Assembly (NCBI GenBank): GCA_020850695.1
Contig: JADZEF010000066.1
Location: 1-36,238, forward strand
Origin: Planctomycetaceae bacterium
Lineage (GTDB): Bacteria > Planctomycetota > Planctomycetia > Planctomycetales > Planctomycetaceae
Direction of reading: 5' to 3'
DNA: 36,238 nt
Part shown: piece by piece, positions 1 to 6,535 of the stretch
Position numbering within the stretch: position 1 is the first letter of the stretch
Layout: every line of letters starts with the position of its first letter
Made by a program: the position numbers and the translations under genes
The notes under the pieces: generated by a model
What the model was told of the DNA's origin: nothing
Database searches by the model: none
What the model saw: only the letters and a program-made list of their open reading frames with translations

Positions 1-378
1 ATTCCGGCGCACGATCTGGTTCCGGGCGGCCGCGAGAACCTCCCGGGTCCGCTTCTTGCCGGCCGCGGTGCCGGCATTCCGGCGGGCCCGGCGCGAAGCG
101 GCGCGGTTGGTCAGCTGCGAGCCGGACAGCGTCTTCGGGGCGGCATTGCGGCGAAGCTGCCGCTCTCCGGTCAGAAGATTGTTCTCACCGAGGCGGCGTC
201 GGATCGTTTTCGCGCTCGTGGCGCGGCCGATGATCTTCTTGGCGCGCTGCACTCGTCCCCGGGAGACCCGGGACGATCCCGTGGTCTTGTTCCCCTCGTA
301 ATTCGCTTGCCGGCGCGGTCGGCCGCTGAGGGAGACGCGGTCCGCGGCGTCATCGTGATAGTTCAGAGCCTGGCACAT
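1..378 (-). CDS. Basic protein of unknown function, C-terminus cut by window edge
   Basis: The open frame runs off the left end, so only the first 126 codons are seen. It starts at an ATG at 378, with a GGGAG-like ribosome site about ten bases upstream. The visible part is very rich in Arg, Lys and Ala (for example QRAKKIIGRATSAKTIRRRL) and has no membrane segment or signal peptide. That suggests nucleic-acid binding, but I recognise no family. It lies downstream of a terminator at 406-441, so it probably has its own promoter or depends on readthrough. It could be the start of a late-region gene, since everything to its right is early-type. Confidence 0.6.
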   Translation of the reverse strand, partial: MCQALNYHDDAADRVSLSGRPRRQANYEGNKTTGSSRVSRGRVQRAKKIIGRATSAKTIRRRLGENNLLTGERQLRRNAAPKTLSGSQLTNRAASRRARRNAGTAAGKKRTREVLAAARNQIVRRN

Positions 379-405
379 GGTTTCACTTGCTCCCGTCGGC
401 GCATC

Positions 406-441
406 AAAAAACGGCGATCCTCGTGTGAGGAGATCGCCGTT
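406..441 (-). terminator. Rho-independent terminator behind the ASCH gene
   Basis: A perfect 10-bp inverted repeat (AACGGCGATC at 410-419 against GATCGCCGTT at 432-441) is followed on the minus strand by a run of six T. It sits between the stop of the ASCH gene (478) and the start of the next minus-strand gene (378), and would end the short transcript that begins near 1295. Confidence 0.8.
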
Positions 442-477
442 GAGAATGGGGCAAGTGGGACGGTTGGCAAGAGGCTG

Positions 478-1071
478 TCAGGCGAATTCGAGCATGTCGG
501 GATCGGCTTGGAACTTCCAGAGGTTCAGTTTGCCGTTCGTCGGGATCGGCTTTCGCAGGAGACGCGAATTGTCGACGAGCCAGCAGAACGGGCCGGACAT
601 GAAGACCCCGGCCTGGAGTTCGTCGATACCGTCGAGACGCTGTCGGATCGGCAGGTGACGTTCAAGCCAGCCATCCTGCTCCGAGGGTCGCAGGCAGCGC
701 TTTACTTCCTTCGGGATCGCTCTGGCGTTCGGAGCGAGCATCAGCGCCAGTTCGAGGTTGTCGAAGTCCACGATGTCCCACAGGTCGACGCAGCCAATGA
801 TGGCGCCGGTGACGCGGGAGGCGGGATCGTCCCAGAGTTGGAGGATCCCGGCGGAGACGTCCGGCGTGAACTGCTCATCAAGCTGCGCCATCGTCGGCCG
901 CCGATCGAGCGAACTGGAGTGAATCCAGAGTTGGCCGCGGTGTGGCGTCTGCCACGTCCGGTTCTCGACAAACTTCCGGCGGCCTGGTCGCGCGTCGAAG
1001 AACGACCCGGCGTGCGGCTGACGGACTGATAGGACGCGGAGTTCGGTTTGTTGCGCGGTGGCGGTCGTCAT
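478..1071 (-). CDS. ASCH domain protein
   Basis: 197 residues. The N-terminal part has the ASCH hallmark: LSVRQPHAGSFF (about 14-25), then VENRTW, then HRGQLWIHSS. ASCH is a PUA-like beta-barrel fold thought to bind RNA or modified nucleotides, and it is common in phages. The rest is rich in conserved-looking Trp and Leu (ITGCVDLWDI-type segment, FCWLVDNSRLL). The start overlaps the stop of the upstream ribbon-helix-helix gene in an ATGA arrangement, so the two are probably translationally coupled. A second, different ASCH protein is encoded at 10753-11121. No catalytic role can be read from the sequence. Confidence 0.85.
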   Translation of the reverse strand: MTTATAQQTELRVLSVRQPHAGSFFDARPGRRKFVENRTWQTPHRGQLWIHSSSLDRRPTMAQLDEQFTPDVSAGILQLWDDPASRVTGAIIGCVDLWDIVDFDNLELALMLAPNARAIPKEVKRCLRPSEQDGWLERHLPIRQRLDGIDELQAGVFMSGPFCWLVDNSRLLRKPIPTNGKLNLWKFQADPDMLEFA

Positions 1072-1295
1072 TCGGACGGTTCTCTCTGTTTGATGTCTCG
1101 CCTCGCAGCATCCATGAGATGCGAACGAATCCAGACGGATAGCGGCATTGAACGGATAGCCGCCGCTCGGTCGAACAGGTCGCGCTCCTCATCCGTCAGA
1201 CGCAACGTCGTGACATTTTCACGCTTTACGTCCTTCGGTGGACGTCCCCTAGCCACCTTCTCCGTCTGCATTTTGGCCGCCTTTTTCCTGGCCAC
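1068..1295 (-). CDS. Ribbon-helix-helix DNA-binding protein
   Basis: 75 residues from a GTG at 1295, which has a good GGAG eight bases upstream. An in-frame GTG at 1385 would add 30 residues but lacks such a site. The core ENVTTLRLTDEERDLFDRAA followed by PLSVWIRSHLMDAARRD matches the CopG/MobC-like ribbon-helix-helix pattern: a short beta strand (TTLRL) and two helices. A basic RGRPPK stretch precedes it and may contact the DNA backbone. Such proteins usually bind as dimers to inverted repeats and repress their own operon. It stands beside the AT-rich divergent intergenic region 1296-1580, which makes that region its likely operator area. It overlaps the ASCH gene by four bases. Confidence 0.75.
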   Translation of the reverse strand: MARKKAAKMQTEKVARGRPPKDVKRENVTTLRLTDEERDLFDRAAAIRSMPLSVWIRSHLMDAARRDIKQREPSE

Positions 1296-1451
1296 GATCT
1301 CGACTCCGCTGAGCGTAATAAGGCCATCGGACTCCTGAAATAGATGTTTTATGGATTTTTTTCGTATTACGCAAGTTGTTGTCACGGTTGGCGTTCTGCG
1401 GCCAGTTGCGACCTATTTTTTGTATGTCTTCAAAATATTCACAAAATGCGA

Positions 1452-1480
1452 TTGACGAACGGCCGACAGAACACAATTAT
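1452..1480 (+). promoter_or_regulatory. Candidate promoter of the DUF932 operon
   Basis: TTGACG at 1452-1457 (5 of 6 to the -35 consensus), a 17-base spacer, then AATTAT at 1475-1480 (4 of 6 to the -10). It lies in the AT-rich, gene-free stretch 1296-1580 between divergent operons. The overlapping palindrome TTACGTAA (about 1483-1490) is a possible operator. Assigned by eye from consensus only. Confidence 0.4.
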
Positions 1481-1511
1481 GTATTACGTAAACAACACAC
1501 AAACGAACAAA

Positions 1512-1540
1512 GCCGCAGCGGATCACTACTCCGCTGCGGC
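1512..1540 (+). promoter_or_regulatory. Hairpin in the leader of the DUF932 gene
   Basis: A perfect 11-bp inverted repeat (GCCGCAGCGGA / TCCGCTGCGGC) with a 7-base loop lies 40 bases before the DUF932 start. No T-run follows on the plus strand, so it is not a standard terminator. It may stabilise the leader mRNA or be a protein-binding site. Confidence 0.5.
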
Positions 1541-1580
1541 CTCTAACCTCCCCCGGTGCTACAGGAAAGGCTGGTCGATC

Positions 1581-2549
1581 ATGGCTCACGAAATCTCCAC
1601 GGTCAACGGGACTGCCGAAGCGTTCTTCGCTCTCAAACCGGCCTGGCATGGCCTCGGCGCTGTCCTGGACCACGTGCCGACGTCTGAGGAAGCGATTCAG
1701 GCCGCTCACCTTGACTGGCGCGTTGCGAAGGTTCCGCTCAAGACGGATGAAGGGACCGACGTGGCCGACCACTTTGCCACGGTTCGCCGCGACACCGGCG
1801 CTGTGCTCGGCGTCGTCTCCGGAAAGTACAGCATCGTGCAGAACCGCGAGGCGTTCAGCTTCCTCGACTCGCTCCTGCAGGACGGATTGATGCGGTACGA
1901 ATCCGCCGGCGCTCTCCGTGGCGGCCGCGTCGTGTGGCTCCTGGCTCGCCTGCCGTCGGTGGACACGATCGCTCCCGGTGACAACACCTTCCGCTACGTG
2001 CTGTTCTCCACGTCGCACGATGGGACCGCCTCGATCCATGCCGTGCCGACGTCCGTGCGGGTCGTGTGCGCCAACACGCTCCGGATCGCTACCGCAAAGG
2101 ATGTCGGCTTCCGCCACACCGGCGACGTCAAAACGAAGATGGATTTCGCTCGGAAGTACCTCAGCCAGTTTGACTCCGCCTTCACGCTCTTCCGCGATAA
2201 GGCCCAGACGCTCGCCACCCGCCGTTTCTCAGTTGACCAGTCGAAGGAATACATCGCCGCTCTGTTCCCCGAAGTGAAGGACCGCGGCCGGTCGCAGTCG
2301 ATTCGTGACCGCAAGGTGAACGACGTCCGCAAGGCCTTCCGCGCCGACCGCCAGAACATCGCGAGCATCAAAGGGACCTGGTGGTCGCTGTTCAACGCGG
2401 TGACGGAATCGATCGACCATACCGACCGTGGCTTCCGCGGTGCTGACCGCCGCGCCAAGGCCGAAAGCAAGATGCTCTCGAACCTGGACGGACAGGGAGC
2501 GGACTTCAAAGCGAAGGCCTTCGAGCTCGCATTGTCGATGTCGACCTGA
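1581..2549 (+). CDS. DUF932 (phage/plasmid-like) protein
   Basis: 322 residues starting MAHEISTVNGTAEAFFALK, with AGGAAAGG about eleven bases upstream. An in-frame open stretch extends further upstream but through AT-rich non-coding DNA with the hairpin, so I reject longer starts. It matches the DUF932 / TIGR03299 'phage/plasmid-like protein' family: KPAWHGLG near the N-terminus, then GKYSIVQNREAFSFLD, then the central VPTSVRVVCANTLRIA. The family is widespread in phages and plasmids and has no established biochemical role. First gene of a plus-strand operon (1581-4306) running opposite to the main early block. Confidence 0.9.
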   Translation: MAHEISTVNGTAEAFFALKPAWHGLGAVLDHVPTSEEAIQAAHLDWRVAKVPLKTDEGTDVADHFATVRRDTGAVLGVVSGKYSIVQNREAFSFLDSLLQDGLMRYESAGALRGGRVVWLLARLPSVDTIAPGDNTFRYVLFSTSHDGTASIHAVPTSVRVVCANTLRIATAKDVGFRHTGDVKTKMDFARKYLSQFDSAFTLFRDKAQTLATRRFSVDQSKEYIAALFPEVKDRGRSQSIRDRKVNDVRKAFRADRQNIASIKGTWWSLFNAVTESIDHTDRGFRGADRRAKAESKMLSNLDGQGADFKAKAFELALSMST

Positions 2550-2559
2550 CGGACGCCGG

Positions 2560-2925
2560 ATGCAGCTCGACTTCCTGCTATCCCCGCTGGCCGACGCGGC
2601 GGGGAGTGTTGGACGCCGACCGTTCAAGCCGTCACTGGTCACTCTGAAATGCGTCATCGGCCCGGACGACGACGGCAAGCCGTGTCTGACGATCATGCTC
2701 CCCAATCAGGACTGTGATGCCATGGACCGCGAAACCAAGGCGAAACGCATTGCCTATCTGAAAGACCTGATCCGTCGCCACGAGTCGGAATACCCGCGCA
2801 TCGTCGATTGCGTAGTCAACGGTCGCACCATCGCGACCGCACAAGAAATCAAGCTGACGTGCATCTGCATCATCAGCGAGGCCCGCGCCAAGCTGGCCAA
2901 ACTCGACCGCCGATATTCCGTCTGA
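2560..2925 (+). CDS. Hypothetical protein of the DUF932 operon
   Basis: 121 residues from ATG 2560. A start at ATG 2722 (MDRETKAKRIAYLKDLIRR) with AGGA upstream is a real alternative and would give 67 residues. The C-terminal half is helical and charged (AYLKDLIRRHESEYPRIVD, ISEARAKLAKLDRRY). The N-terminal half reads LVTLKCVIGPDDDGKPCLTI, a plausible beta segment. No family recognised. It starts ten bases after the DUF932 stop, consistent with co-transcription. Confidence 0.6.
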   Translation: MQLDFLLSPLADAAGSVGRRPFKPSLVTLKCVIGPDDDGKPCLTIMLPNQDCDAMDRETKAKRIAYLKDLIRRHESEYPRIVDCVVNGRTIATAQEIKLTCICIISEARAKLAKLDRRYSV

Positions 2926-2935
2926 GGCCGCCACG

Positions 2936-3244
2936 ATGCCGACCCCCACTCAATACACCGTCGGCCAATCGCTCATCGTCATCGACGGTCTGCTGCGTGG
3001 CTACGTCGGCGTGGTCCAGATGGTGCTTCCCAGCGGCCCGGAACCGCAGTACCTCGTCGCCGCGACAAACGACTCCCGCTGCCTCTTCAGCGAATCCCGC
3101 TGCCGTCCCTATTCCCCCGAGCTGCAGGCGCAGCTCCAGCACAACGAAAGGTCTCAGCCATGTCCACCCGCATCTACGCTCAGAACTTCGACAGCATCTT
3201 CGGCCGCGAAGACAAGACCGTCGCGAAGACGTCAGCCAAGGTGA
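2936..3244 (+). CDS. Small hypothetical protein, possible KOW-like barrel
   Basis: 102 residues starting MPTPTQYTVGQSLIVIDGLL, ten bases after the preceding stop. The segment VGQSLIVIDGLLRGYVGVVQ followed by EPQYLVAATNDSRCLFSE resembles a small beta-barrel of KOW type, as seen in phage proteins that read 'G..G.V..v'. This is only a resemblance. Its last 28 codons overlap the next gene (start 3160) in another frame and have low-complexity composition there, so the functional part probably ends near residue 75. Confidence 0.55.
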   Translation: MPTPTQYTVGQSLIVIDGLLRGYVGVVQMVLPSGPEPQYLVAATNDSRCLFSESRCRPYSPELQAQLQHNERSQPCPPASTLRTSTASSAAKTRPSRRRQPR

Positions 3245-3588
3245 AGCGGACGGCGAGGAAGCCGCGGACCCGGAAGCCGCTTTCGTGCGAGCCGGCCGCG
3301 CCGAAGCCGCAGAAAGTCGGATCGACGCCGGATGAATCCATCGCCTACCGCGTCTTGCACCTGGTCCAGCAGCACGAAGACAAGCGGGCCGCGGCCAAGG
3401 AGCTTTACGCCGAAGCGGAGCGACTGGAGATGCAGATTCAGGACCTGATCGGAATCGAGAAGTCGATCGCTCTCCCGGACGGCCGCACCGCTCGAATCGT
3501 CGACAACTTCCGCGACAAGCACGGCCAGCCAAAACGGACTGCCTACCGCGTGTGCGGAGTCAGCCTGACCGAGCTCGCCGTGAAGTGA
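3160..3588 (+). CDS. Hypothetical phage protein with basic N-terminus and coiled coil
   Basis: 142 residues starting MSTRIYAQNFDSIFGREDK, with AAAGG eight bases upstream. Residues about 20-50 are a Lys/Arg/Pro-rich linker (AKVKRTARKPRTRKPL). Residues about 62-100 are helical and coiled-coil-like (LVQQHEDKRAAAKELYAEAE). The C-terminus has beta character (LPDGRTARIVDNF, TAYRVCGVSLTEL). The layout recalls small phage proteins that coat or protect DNA, but I make no family assignment. Confidence 0.65.
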   Translation: MSTRIYAQNFDSIFGREDKTVAKTSAKVKRTARKPRTRKPLSCEPAAPKPQKVGSTPDESIAYRVLHLVQQHEDKRAAAKELYAEAERLEMQIQDLIGIEKSIALPDGRTARIVDNFRDKHGQPKRTAYRVCGVSLTELAVK

Positions 3589-3599
3589 CCAGCCCGGCC

Positions 3600-3656
3600 G
3601 AATGCTCCCCGCCACCCCTGCGGTGCCGATGGCCGCAGGGAGACCGGAGCGCATTC
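3600..3656 (+). promoter_or_regulatory. Intergenic nested hairpin
   Basis: Between two plus-strand genes an inner perfect 7-bp stem (CCTGCGG 3617-3623 / CCGCAGG 3633-3639) lies within a weaker outer stem (GAATGCTCC... / GGAGCGCATTC). No T-run follows. It shares a CCGCAG/CTGCGG core with the hairpin at 1512-1540 and may control mRNA stability within the operon. Confidence 0.4.
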
Positions 3657-3675
3657 CCATTCCTGGAGATTGATC

Positions 3676-3978
3676 ATGTCTCACGCACCGAACATCACAG
3701 CAGACGCCGATTTTCGCACCAGCAACGGTCACGACGTGCTGTTTATGCACAGCGGGGCCGAGGTCGTCGCCACGCTCTGGCTGACTGGAGTCGATCGCGG
3801 GTTGTCGATTGACGATCAGCGAACGGAAACGATGGCAACGGCTCGACTCTTTGAGGCCGCACCGGATCTCCTGAAGGCGTGCTTTGCAATTCGCGAACGG
3901 ATCCGCTGCGGAGGAAGTGACCAGAACACCCTGGACAAACTCGATGCCGCCATCGCCAAGGCCACCCGCACCGCCTGA
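3676..3978 (+). CDS. Small phage hypothetical protein with AAPDLLKA motif
   Basis: 100 residues starting MSHAPNITADADFRTSNGHD, with GGAG nine bases upstream. A TTG six bases earlier is in frame but unlikely. The middle contains TARLFEAAPDLLKACFAIRE. The 'AAPDLLxAL' helix is seen in many small phage proteins of unknown role. The C-terminus, LDKLDAAIAKA, is also helical. No membrane segment. Part of the DUF932 operon. Confidence 0.65.
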   Translation: MSHAPNITADADFRTSNGHDVLFMHSGAEVVATLWLTGVDRGLSIDDQRTETMATARLFEAAPDLLKACFAIRERIRCGGSDQNTLDKLDAAIAKATRTA

Positions 3979-4036
3979 GTCCCGTTCCCCACAGCGACCC
4001 CACAGCCTTCCCCCTTCGACCCACAGAGGCCAACCC

Positions 4037-4306
4037 ATGCAATCCGTCCGCATCATCCCGCCGGCCGAACGCTCCGAGCCGCACGAAGCTCCGCAAAGCG
4101 CACGCATGAGCGAAGCCGGGCGCCGCGAGTCCGAGCTGCGCGTCACCTTCCAGCGGGAGATTCAAAAGCTCCGAGCCAAACTCCACCGCGCCACCCATCG
4201 CCTTCGCGTGGCTCGGGCCCGGCTGGCCGATCGTCCCGAGGCCCTGGAAGCGATCAAGGCGATTCCGAACCCTCTGAGGTCGAAGCATCGCCGCAAGGAC
4301 TCCTGA
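4037..4306 (+). CDS. Small basic coiled-coil protein, last gene of the DUF932 operon
   Basis: 89 residues starting MQSVRIIPPAERSEPHEAPQ, with AGAGG ahead of the ATG. From about residue 30 it is a continuous Arg-rich helix (FQREIQKLRAKLHRATHRL, ARARLADRPEALEAI), likely a coiled coil that could bind nucleic acid or dimerise. No family recognised. The stop is 18 bases before a strong terminator. Confidence 0.6.
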   Translation: MQSVRIIPPAERSEPHEAPQSARMSEAGRRESELRVTFQREIQKLRAKLHRATHRLRVARARLADRPEALEAIKAIPNPLRSKHRRKDS

Positions 4307-4324
4307 CGATTCCCGGACGCACCG

Positions 4325-4368
4325 CGACCCCCGATCAGCCTCACCAGCCGATCGGGGGTCGTTTCGTT
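4325..4368 (+). terminator. Rho-independent terminator of the DUF932 operon
   Basis: Perfect 12-bp stem (CGACCCCCGATC 4325-4336 / GATCGGGGGTCG 4350-4361) with a 13-base loop, followed by TTTCGTTT. It marks the boundary between the plus-strand operon and the minus-strand block whose last gene ends at 4369. Confidence 0.85.
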
Positions 4369-4620
4369 TCAGTCGTCAGATCCGTCGTCCTCGAGCTCAT
4401 ACCACCGCCAGCGGCCTGGCGGCAGACTTTCACGGCGGGAGAGATCTTTCGTGCGGCATCCGCGCCTCACGGCTTCCGTGTGCGGCGACCACTTCGCTCG
4501 TTCCGCTGCGCAGCGCTGCCGGATCTCTTCCTGCGTCGGATCGCCTGGCATCCGATCGAACTCCCTTGGATCGATCGCCACGGAACGCGCTCTCCCCACT
4601 CCCCCAAGCAAGCATCCCAC
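4369..4620 (-). CDS. Small planctomycete-type hypothetical protein (EEIRQRC...KWS)
   Basis: 83 residues from a GTG at 4620 preceded by GGGGGAGG. A second GTG at 4581 (VAIDPREFDRMPGDPTQEEI) is an alternative start giving 70 residues. The core PTQEEIRQRCAAERAKWSPH resembles a group of short planctomycete proteins with 'EEIRxxCxxIxxxWS' near the N-terminus, as I remember them. Their role is unknown. The C-terminus is LPPGRWRWYELEDDGSDD. The stop lies directly against the plus-strand terminator. Confidence 0.6.
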   Translation of the reverse strand: MGCLLGGVGRARSVAIDPREFDRMPGDPTQEEIRQRCAAERAKWSPHTEAVRRGCRTKDLSRRESLPPGRWRWYELEDDGSDD

Positions 4621-4765
4621 CGCCGCCCTCCCCCTTGTGCTGATTCACCCTTTACCGATGGTCCGCGACTCCCACAGCCGCGGCCCGGTTGGCCCCGTCT
4701 TCCATCCTCACCCTGGTTCAGCGTCGCACTCACCCAGCCTCATCCCTCGGGGTATAGATGCGGAG

Positions 4766-4963
4766 TCACTGCTGGATGACGGTTCGCCACGAACCGAACG
4801 GCCCGAACGGTCCTTTCGAGCGATCGAAGCCACCGTTGGCGATGCATTCAAGGTTGCGTGCGGCCTTCGCTTCCTGGCTCTTGTTCGTGCCGTTCGGCGA
4901 CCGCTTTCGCTTCGGCTTGCAGAACGATGCGTCAGCGGTGTCGAATTCGAGATCGGCGTTCAT
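4766..4963 (-). CDS. Small hypothetical protein
   Basis: 65 residues starting MNADLEFDTADASFCKPKRK. The ATG at 4963 begins four bases after the stop of the membrane-protein gene upstream. Composition is polar with a Lys-rich middle (KPKRKRSPNGTNKSQEAKAA) and an aromatic tail (GPFGPFGSWRTVIQQ). No domain recognised. The 145 bases between this stop and the next gene downstream (4620) hold nothing I can assign. Confidence 0.5.
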   Translation of the reverse strand: MNADLEFDTADASFCKPKRKRSPNGTNKSQEAKAARNLECIANGGFDRSKGPFGPFGSWRTVIQQ

Positions 4964-4967
4964 GGTG

Positions 4968-5231
4968 TCACCGACCCCGAAATGCCAGCATCGCCAGCCA
5001 TCCGCACAGCCACGCCAGCACAGGGCAGGCGTAAACCTCGATCGCCAGATAGTCGCGAACACTCGGCGACTGCTGGTAATGAGCGAGTGCGACATCCCAC
5101 ATATCCGGCGTGGTAAAGAGCACCACGAACCATCCATGCAGGGCGAACGTGCCGGCGAGAACGGCGAGGCACGCGGCGACGAACGCCATCGCCATTCCGC
5201 AGTAGTAGTCGAGATTGGAGAACATGCTCAT
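4968..5231 (-). CDS. Small two-helix membrane protein
   Basis: 87 residues starting MSMFSNLDYYCGMAMAFVAA. Two hydrophobic segments are clear, at about 12-40 (GMAMAFVAACLAVLAGTFAL) and about 66-84 (CPVLAWLCGWLAMLAF), separated by a polar stretch with DMWDVALAHYQQSPSVRDYL. It overlaps the stop of the nuclease-like gene in an ATGA arrangement. In this cluster of membrane and secreted proteins a holin-like or superinfection role is possible but not shown. Confidence 0.65.
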   Translation of the reverse strand: MSMFSNLDYYCGMAMAFVAACLAVLAGTFALHGWFVVLFTTPDMWDVALAHYQQSPSVRDYLAIEVYACPVLAWLCGWLAMLAFRGR

Positions 5232-5674
5232 TCCTTCGACTTCGTTGCGAATCCGCCCTCACCCTGCTGCGTCGAGAGATCCTTATCCTGGCCCTCGACA
5301 GTCACTCGCCCCAACACGCGGCCGAGCGATGTCGACTTGCCGATGTCATCGTGAATCGGAATCTCGATCATGCACCGCTGATGCTTGCTCGTGAGCTTGA
5401 TCAGGTTCGCCTTCGACTTCGTTCCCGGTTCGCCCGACTTCAGTTCTGGAGCCCAGCAGTCGATGAGTCGGACGCGAGCGGAGAACTCGAACGAAACGGA
5501 GAGCGTGTCGCCGTCGTGAACCTCGTTGATCACGGCCGGCACACGGATCACTGGAGCCGCTGGTGGCTTCGGCTTTCGCGTGTCGGCATCGGCACGAACC
5601 CACAGCCCGAACGCGATCAACGCCCCCGCGACGATCGACAACGCATCGAGCTTCCATTCAGCAAGGCGTTTCAT
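5228..5674 (-). CDS. Membrane-anchored SNase-like (thermonuclease) protein
   Basis: 148 residues starting MKRLAEWKLDALSIVAGALI. The first 28 residues form a signal anchor (SIVAGALIAFGLWVRA). After a Pro-rich linker the sequence VINEVHDGDTLSVSFEF...ARVRLIDCWAPELKSGEPG follows the staphylococcal-nuclease pattern 'V..v.DGDT......vRL.g.dAPE', including the metal-ligand Asp of DGDT and the Arg and Asp of RLID. The rest is short for a complete OB-fold nuclease, and the usual 'G.A......L' segment is reduced (KSKANLIKLTS), so activity is uncertain. It overlaps genes on both sides by four bases. An exported nuclease could degrade host or competing DNA at the envelope. Confidence 0.7.
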   Translation of the reverse strand: MKRLAEWKLDALSIVAGALIAFGLWVRADADTRKPKPPAAPVIRVPAVINEVHDGDTLSVSFEFSARVRLIDCWAPELKSGEPGTKSKANLIKLTSKHQRCMIEIPIHDDIGKSTSLGRVLGRVTVEGQDKDLSTQQGEGGFATKSKE

Positions 5675-6123
5675 TTCGGCGGCACCAGTTCGAGCCAGTA
5701 AGTGCTTTGCTTGATCGTTGGTTGCGGGCTGTCGGACGCCGTCGCAGCCGTTGCTGGTGCAGTCGTCTGCGTAGCCGGCTTGTTGAGCCAATGACTGACG
5801 ACTGGAATCGCTGCCATTCCCGCCGCAATTCCTGCCCCGAGCGGCCCCGCAACAGCGAACGCCATCGCGACCTTCGCCAGCGACGATGCGACCGGCGGGG
5901 CGTGATGGTGAGTCACCGTCGTGGGGGAGTCGATCGCGATCACGTCGTCACCCGGTGCGGAGTCACTCGCCTTCGGGAACTCCGGCCCCAGCATCGTCCG
6001 TTGGTACGCCTTGTGGGCTTCCCTGCCGTTGCGAAGAACTTGTTGCAGGTCGTCCGTCATCACCGCGTCCTGTGCCATACGGAGCTTGCCCGCTTGCTGT
6101 AGCAGATTGGCGATCCACTGCAC
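5671..6123 (-). CDS. Hypothetical protein with central hydrophobic hairpin
   Basis: 150 residues from a GTG at 6123 that has a strong GAGGAG seven bases upstream. Longer in-frame starts exist at 6165 (ATG) and 6150 (ATG). N-terminal helices read QWIANLLQQAGKLRMAQDAV. Then comes an acidic linker with THHHAPP, followed by a Gly/Ala-rich hydrophobic segment (VAMAFAVAGPLGAGIAAGMA) that could be a membrane hairpin. The C-terminus is Thr/Ala/Pro-rich and ends LELVPPK. No family recognised. The start region overlaps another open frame (see 5963..6214). Confidence 0.6.
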   Translation of the reverse strand: MQWIANLLQQAGKLRMAQDAVMTDDLQQVLRNGREAHKAYQRTMLGPEFPKASDSAPGDDVIAIDSPTTVTHHHAPPVASSLAKVAMAFAVAGPLGAGIAAGMAAIPVVSHWLNKPATQTTAPATAATASDSPQPTIKQSTYWLELVPPK

Positions 6124-6214
6124 GGGAATACTCCTCTTCACAGAACGCATCGAATGACCCGTCAAGGAATGCCTTCCTCATTCGGGTCATTCGATCTTCG
6201 GGCGACTCGCTCAT
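5963..6214 (-). CDS. Possible short overlapping gene or frameshifted N-terminus
   Basis: This frame starts MSESPEDRMTRMRKAFLDGS at an ATG overlapping the upstream stop (ATGA at 6214-6211). Its first 32 residues look like a genuine protein (FDAFCEEEYSR). After about residue 33 it runs through the next gene in another frame and becomes low in protein character (SGQAPYGTGRGDDGRPATSS). Either a short gene overlaps the next one by 161 bases, or the two frames join by a frameshift near 6110-6125. Confidence 0.35.
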   Translation of the reverse strand: MSESPEDRMTRMRKAFLDGSFDAFCEEEYSRAVDRQSATASGQAPYGTGRGDDGRPATSSSQRQGSPQGVPTDDAGAGVPEGE

Positions 6215-6474
6215 TGCTTCGCGGGCTGAGTGATGACGACGGGCTGATTCGCCGCGGCGTTGGCCTGGAGAATCTCACGGGCCTGGGCGCTCGTGCGAAG
6301 CTCCTGAGCGGCAGTGGCTTCCCGCATGCCGACTTCGCGGTCAGCACGGAGATGAGCCATGCGGGCCTGCTCCATTACGAAGGTTTGACCGACACCGATC
6401 TGGTGCAGGTCTTTTGCCGCCTGTCCGGCGAGCAGTGAGGCGGTCGTCTGGTCGATGAGATCGGGTGCGGGCAT
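6211..6474 (-). CDS. Small Ala/Gln-rich helical protein
   Basis: 87 residues starting MPAPDLIDQTTASLLAGQAA, with AGGA eight bases upstream. Almost entirely amphipathic helix (AHLRADREVGMREATAAQEL, ILQANAAANQP), probably a coiled coil. No signal or membrane segment. It begins 61 bases after the protease stop, in the membrane/secreted cluster, and might be a structural or lysis-accessory protein. No family recognised. Confidence 0.6.
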   Translation of the reverse strand: MPAPDLIDQTTASLLAGQAAKDLHQIGVGQTFVMEQARMAHLRADREVGMREATAAQELRTSAQAREILQANAAANQPVVITQPAKQ

Positions 6475-6535
6475 GACGGAATCCTTGGACTGAAACGGAC
6501 GTGGAACTGGACACAGAATGCAGAGACGCACGGGA

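Noticed and set aside
1-378. Terminase small subunit
   Set aside because: Basic composition is compatible, but no terminase motif is visible and the C-terminus is missing.
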